A stretch of DNA of 64,000 nt from assembly GCA_948144175.1 (NCBI GenBank), contig CANXME010002095.1, forward strand, positions 407,501 to 471,500. Reading direction: 5' to 3'. The position numbers and the translations under genes are program-made. The notes under the pieces are model-generated. The model was not told the DNA's origin, searched no databases, and saw only the letters and a program-made list of their open reading frames with translations. Positions 58,889-64,000 of the stretch are shown here, piece after piece; position 1 is the stretch's first letter, and each line of letters opens with the position of its first letter. This stretch comes from Closterium sp. NIES-65. Its lineage: Eukaryota; Streptophyta; Zygnematophyceae; Desmidiales; Closteriaceae.

Positions 58889-60154
58889 CGCGACTACGAG
58901 CTTCACTCTCTTGACTTCAGCACTGCTTTCTTGCAGGGCAGCCTGCACGAGGAGATCTGGCTGCGCCGTCCGCCTGGCTTCACTGGGACTTTCCCTCCTG
59001 GCACCCAGTGGAGCCTCCGACGGCCAGTCTACGGTCTCCGCCAGGCACCGCGTGAGTGGCACGACACACTGAGGACTACGCTTGCGGCTCTTGGGTTTGC
59101 TCCCTCTACTACTGACCCGTCGTTGTTTCTGCGCACCGACACTTCTCTGCCGCCGTTCTACATCCTCGTGTACGTCGACGACTTGGTCTTTGCCACTGCT
59201 GACACTGCTGGACTCGCCTACGTGAAGTCCAAGCTGCTGAAGAGATACACGTGCACAGACCTGGGTGAACTGCGTAGCTACCTTGGCTTGCAGATCACTT
59301 GGGACAGAGCACGCCGCACCATTACCTTGACTCAGTCACACATGGTGCAGCAGGTCCTTCAGCGCTTCCGCTTCATGTACTCCTCGCCTCAGGCCACTCC
59401 TCTGGCTACTCGCCACTCACTCTCAGCTCTGCCTTCGGATGAGTCCGTAGAGTCGAGTGGCCCGTACCCAGAGCTTGTTGGCTGCCTCATGTACCTGATG
59501 ACCTGCACACGACCTGACCTTGCATACCTTCTTAGCATTCTTGCACGCTATGTTGCTCCTGGGAGACACCGACCAGAGCACATGGCTGCAGCGAAGAGGG
59601 TGTTGCGCTACTTGTGCAGTACGTCGGGCATGGGGCTAGTGCTTGGAGGGCGGAGTCCAGTGGTCCTCACTGGTCACACGGACGCTTCTTGGGCTGACGA
59701 CCAGGCTACGCAGCGGTCGTCACAGGGGTACACCTTCAATCTTGGTTCTGGCTCTGTTTCTTGGCGGGCTACTCGCTCGTCTTCTGTTCTCGGCTCTAGT
59801 TGTGAGGCTGAGATCTACGCCGGGGCCATGGCTGCACAGGAGCTTCGCTGGCTCACCTACCTGCTGACTGACCTTGGAGAGCCACCTCGTTCTCCTCCAG
59901 TGCTGTACGTAGACAACAAGGCCATGCTGTCCTTGTGTCGAGAGCAGCGCTTGGAGCACAGAACGAAGCACATTGCTCTCCGCTACTTCCTTGCTCGTGA
60001 GCTGCAGCAGCGTGGTCAGTTGCGACTTGCGTACGTGGCCTCTGAGGCCAACACTGCTGATGTTCTCACCAAGGCACTTGCGCCTTGTGATCATCAGCGC
60101 TTCTGCACTCAGCTGGGACTTGTACCTGTCCTACCTCACTTGCTCACCTCTTGA
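58889..60154 (+). pseudogene. Copia 2 RT C-terminal part and RNase H
   Basis: Continues in frame after the TAG with RDYELHSLDFSTAFLQG, then YGLRQAPREW, VYVDDLVFA and LGLQITWD. RNase H follows with GHTDASWADD, SSCEAEIYAGAM, YVDNKAMLSLCREQ and TKHIALRYFL. The terminal stop is TGA at 60152-60154. Apart from the TAG this half is intact. Confidence 0.88.
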
Positions 60155-61387
60155 CCTTGCTTGTACTCTTGCATATGTATATATATATATTTATATCTGC
60201 TCTTGCTTGTTTAGCCTTATATATATATGCCTTCTCTTGCATGTGAACTGTGTTATGTGATGCTATCATTTGCATTCACGTCTGTCTGCCTCCCATCATG
60301 TGTTCGTGCGTTGCATGTGTGAAATGAGCGTGCGCAAGAATTTGTGTTTTCTGTGGTTTGGATTTTCTGAGTGTGTGTGTGAATGTTATTTGGCTTGAGC
60401 AGATATCTGAAGTGACTCCACTGCTCAAGAGCTTTCCGACGAACCAAGAATCACTTCAATCGGAGCATGAACAAGAAAGTTACGAACGTTGGAGTTCGTA
60501 TGCTTTTGATAATTTGGTTGTGGTGACCATGGAGAGTTGTGGGGTTGACTCAATATGGGGTACAGACTTTTGGGGGTTGGGAAATTCGTCACTACTACTG
60601 TAGTTGCTGCCAATTGGTTGGGAGAAACCAAACCAGGTTTGCAAGTGTGGCCAAGTTGGGTTGAGGTGGATTGTGGAGGTTGAGATAGTGACCAAGGTCA
60701 AAGTTGGGTTGCCTATGGGGAAGGGAATTGTGTGGCATGGAGTTTTCTTTGGTTGGGGACTCCTTGTGACCTTCCCTCTCGTCCTCCTTTTTCCTCCTAC
60801 CTGGTTTAGTGCTACTCTAACTCTCTTGTGTGGAACTCTTGTGAACTTGTGAAACTATTGTGAGTGAATTTAATTTCTATGTGGCAGCATACCCCCTGGT
60901 GCGCCGAGAAGCATAACTCGAGATTTACTCCACTTTTCGATACGATTCAAATTGGGCATGATAGCCACAAACAAGGGCTATAACATACTCGAGTTTGAGA
61001 CGATTCTAACAGTGCACGTTTCGTCGACAACGTTTCTTGTGAAGTCGCGGTTTCTGTCCAGAATTTCAAGCCAACGATTTTGAGAAATTTAGGCTCCTAA
61101 TCATCACAGACTCGATCCTTAGTCTCTAACAAACTGGCCTTGTGGCCTTGACCTTGTGCTCGGACTTTGTGGTGACTTTGTGATCCACCCTGAGCTTGCT
61201 TTGCTTTGCTTTGCTTGACTGGTCTTGTGACCCCTTGTTCTCCCCCACTTTGCCTATGGGGGTGTGTCAGATTCATATGACATAGCTGCTGTAGGCTATA
61301 GTGGGGTAGCACATATGGGGTACAGGTTTCTAGGGTTGTATTTGTACCACATCTTTCCTTATTCAATTCATTCCTGTTCTTTCAACT
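60155..61387. other. Non-coding stretch downstream of Copia 2
   Basis: TA-rich runs at about 60177-60230, then unique sequence. Some of it could be a diverged LTR or untranslated region, but no inverted or direct repeat pair was found. No gene recognised. Confidence 0.4.
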
Positions 61388-62358
61388 TCACAGCAACGGC
61401 GTGTACCCTGGTCTCGGACGGCGCAGAATATCGATCTTCTTGGCAAGCACGGGGATCACGTTGAAATTCGAGAGGTTGCGTAGGATGATATCGTGCAAGA
61501 TGCCCGGCTTCAAACCTCCAACATAACGGTCCACCCGCTCCGCTTCGTGCATGTAGCCGATTTGCTCGCATAATGCAAGAAAACCGCTTGTATAGTCTTG
61601 GACCGACCCAAATTGTCGCCAAGTACGCAATCTCTGACGCGCCGAAATAGAAGTCCCGATCAGCTGGAAGCGCGCCCGAAGCCCTGCGCACCACGCATCC
61701 CACGTGCTGTACTGGGTGGTCTCGCAGAACAAATCCATGTAACAGCTGGGCTTGTGGGCTCTCCCTCTTACGACGGCAGCTTGTAAGCGCGTGGCGACGT
61801 CACGATGACTCGCCACCAGTCCATGGTAGGCCCCTCAGCAGCAAAACAGCATAGCGAATCTTCAGTGCGTCCGACTTGACGTAGTTCGCGTCGAAAAAAA
61901 CGTTCATCGTGAAGACCCGCGATTGAACCGTCGGACCTCCACGTTGGCTCGAATCGAAGCAGGGTGGGTGCTGCGCCTTGAGTGGCATCGATACCATGAA
62001 GTTGTAGTTGCCACTTGTTGCCGCAAACTCCATGTGCCGACGGGCTTCACGAGGCCCTTGTGTGCTTGGTGCGGCCGTGTTCCTCACTGGCTGCGCCTGA
62101 GCACTGTCCCACGTAGTCATGTTGTGATGGTGTGCCTAATGAGATGACAATCGGCTCCTCCAATTGCGCGAGTACATTTGCAGGTGCGTGTGTTGGTGCT
62201 GGTGCATTCACCGTTGATTGCTGGCGAGCAAAGTCCCATTCCGCCGTGAGTGTCGCAATTTTGAGCGCCGAATCTTCGAGTTGGCGCACGAGACGGTCAA
62301 GTTGCTCCTGCGTCAGTGTCTTGATGTTGAATTCAGTCATGGCGGGGGTGTCGGGCAA
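61388..62358 (-). pseudogene. Ty3/gypsy-type gag remnant
   Basis: Three overlapping - strand frames read as one gag with frameshifts: 62358-62047 (starts MPDTPAMTEFNIKTLTQEQL), 62120-61800 (KIRYAVLLLRGL) and 61816-61388 (TWDAWCAGLRARFQL, FGSVQDYTSGFLALCEQIGY, VDRYVGGLKPGI). The order matches the retrotransposon gag domain (W-x-x-L, F, GSV-x-DY, Y-x-GL). Pol is absent; similarity ends at 61388. TGGTATTCAGAGCCT on the - strand (62501-62515) looks like a primer site with one extra base. Confidence 0.75.
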
Positions 62359-62519
62359 GCTCAGCGAGAGCCTCTATCGTGGTCGTGCGTGCTTACGATG
62401 GAGCACTACGAGCGGCTGTGCTTGTTTGCTGAGAGACGTCCACCCCCTCCAAAATTTGAGATTGTAGCGAATGTGTGGGTGCAATCCGACAAGAGATTGT
62501 AGGCTCTGAATACCAATTG

Positions 62520-64000
62520 AGCGAGCGAGCGAGAATTGCACTATCGAGGCAAATAATACAATGAGCGAAGAATATATAGCGAAACTATAGTGGTAACGGT
62601 AATGCGTGGAAATGGGGTGCGCGACGGGCCTAGCGCCGAGGTTGGGAAAATGTCGAGGCGGAGGTCCGGAGCGCGGATTACCAACCAAACGGTGAGGTTG
62701 GGTCGCGGCGTAAACAGTGGCGAGAACAGTGTCAACGCGAGTGGTAAGAGCTTACTATTTGGTGTTGTTGGCGGGAACAGTGGTGTACGCGCTGAGCAAG
62801 GACGTGAAGTAAGGAAAAGGAATTTTCCTTACACATATGAAGTATTGAAGGCCGTCTATGAAAACATATTCAAAATTTTAACGTGCCCAATAATTCGTGG
62901 GTATAGCTTAATGTTTTGATTTGAACACGGATTCTGGCGGGAGTGGGATCGATTCTTGCAAGGTTTCCTTTGTTTCCACTTCAGTTATCCCACGAATGTT
63001 TCCTCCCTGTCTGGAAACTCATACGAAATATAACTAGTGTTCTGAAAAAAACATATGAGCATAAACGCCTTGTCTGAGCTCTCATATGAGCTACATTTTT
63101 CTGTCTGCGAAAACATATGAACAACAAAAATGAGTTTGAGATCTAAACCAACAGACTAAATTAGTTTAATAACGAGTGCCCTGTGGGCAACTAGTGCTGC
63201 TCGACACGAAGAACCTTCACCTATCCGGCTCGTCAAAATAACGGCCACGGTTTTGTGGGCCTTTCAAGATCATCCAAATGGTGTCACCTGTCACCACGAA
63301 GCTGCTGCTACCGGACGATTGGCGTATACACGACGACGTCCATGTCAGCCTCCTTCGAAAGTTTGTGCGTGCCACGACCGACATAGCGTGCCAGAATGCC
63401 GCCCTGACAGCACGACCTGTCGAACAACCGACACTGAACCCGTCATGATTTTGGCACATCATGTTTGGCTTGATGCATTTGGACACCACATGGATAATTT
63501 AATCTGTTGGACTGACCGCACAAGTGAAGACGACACTCGCGTGCCATCCGCCTTGCTTGACAATCCCCGCTCATTGGTGATTATCTCGCCTACAAGCGAG
63601 CTGTGGTTATTGACCACCTTTCTTGAAGAGGGGGAGGGGATAGTGTAAGGAATTCTCCTGATTTTTGGGCCTGACTGCTACGCGTACAACCCCAATTTTC
63701 AGACTTGCACGTTCGGCCGACATTTAGAATGGCAAGGATCCTCGCATTGCCTTCGGTGCATTGTCAGTTCATTGAGTCAGATCTTCATTACTCGTTTTTC
63801 TGCCTAATCTCTTTTACAACTCATAACAATGGTAGTTAAGTCCGCGAAATGAAATCTTGAACTGCCGAGAGCTTATTCAACATCGAGTTCGGGTTCGAAA
63901 TTTCTGGGTCAAGACGCACAGGTCCGTCAAGGCTGTGAAGAATGAGGAATGAATCAACAACGAAAGAGGTGGGTACAAGTAGGAAAACCAAGAAATGTTG
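62520..64000. other. No gene recognised
   Basis: Contains a GAGC repeat (62518-62530), which on the - strand directly precedes the gypsy primer site and may belong to its LTR. The rest has no recognisable coding, repeat or element termini. Short open frames at 63217-63489 and 63253-63648 overlap on opposite strands and resemble nothing I know. Confidence 0.4.

Larger units (their letters stand above)
54364..60154 (+). mobile_element. Copia retrotransposon 2 (decayed, chimeric pol)
   Basis: Gag, protease, integrase, RT and RNase H occur in Copia order on the + strand. The frame is interrupted by TGA (55210), TAA (55306), a frameshift near 55900 and TAG (58886). The integrase region contains two successive C-terminal halves from different lineages, joined near 56690. 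No LTR pair identified. Confidence 0.85.

Noticed and set aside
53185..61380. LTR pair for Copia 2
   Set aside because: No direct repeat between the upstream and downstream flanks could be seen; a chimeric origin would remove matching LTRs.
63217..63648. Overlapping 90- and 131-codon frames on opposite strands
   Set aside because: No recognisable domain, start context or splice support.

Overview
The window looks like nuclear DNA of a streptophyte plant, more likely a charophyte (zygnematophyte-type) alga or another non-seed plant than a flowering plant. The reasons are plant-type LRR, legume-lectin, papain and LysM modules in one protein, many GT-AG introns, hAT elements with 8-bp target duplications, and Copia elements with an initiator-Met-tRNA primer site. 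The species assignment is inference from style only.

Positions 1-47528 can be read as one very long + strand gene that enters the window already in progress. Its visible spliced frame stays open through 46 exons (5349 nt including the stop codon, about 1782 residues). It starts with an LRR N-terminal cap (1-119) and continues with 32 exons of exactly 72 bp. Each of these encodes one 24-residue leucine-rich repeat and has phase 2 at both ends. After four unique exons the rest form a higher-order repeat of exon types A-B-B*-C-D-E in about seven copies, several with losses or fusions. The 3' part encodes a Cys-rich/EGF-like segment, a legume-type (L-type) lectin domain in a single exon, a papain-type (C1A) peptidase with Cys, His and Asn all visible, a second EGF-like module and three LysM-like modules, ending in a stop at 47528. 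No transmembrane segment is visible after the LRRs, so a secreted or cell-wall protein is the simplest reading. I know of no described protein with this domain order, but no search was possible.

The introns are full of DNA transposons. Three large hAT elements have 8-bp target duplications and can be compared with empty sites in paralogous introns: 14587-17500 (uninterrupted transposase), 23173-27632 (transposase with two stops) and 28302-33323 (open four-exon transposase with a minisatellite in its third intron). Short non-autonomous relatives occur at 1865-2669, 4304-5084, 6458-7780, 7356-7687, 11902-12703 and 43427-43758. Each family carries its own short motif repeated in both orientations near its ends.

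Beyond the gene, 47825-53184 is a complete Copia insertion on the - strand (two LTRs, 5-bp target duplication) with a degenerate pol. 54364-60154 is a decayed + strand Copia that appears to be a fusion of two families inside the integrase. 61388-62358 is a frameshifted Ty3/gypsy-type gag on the - strand. I recognise no gene in 62360-64000.
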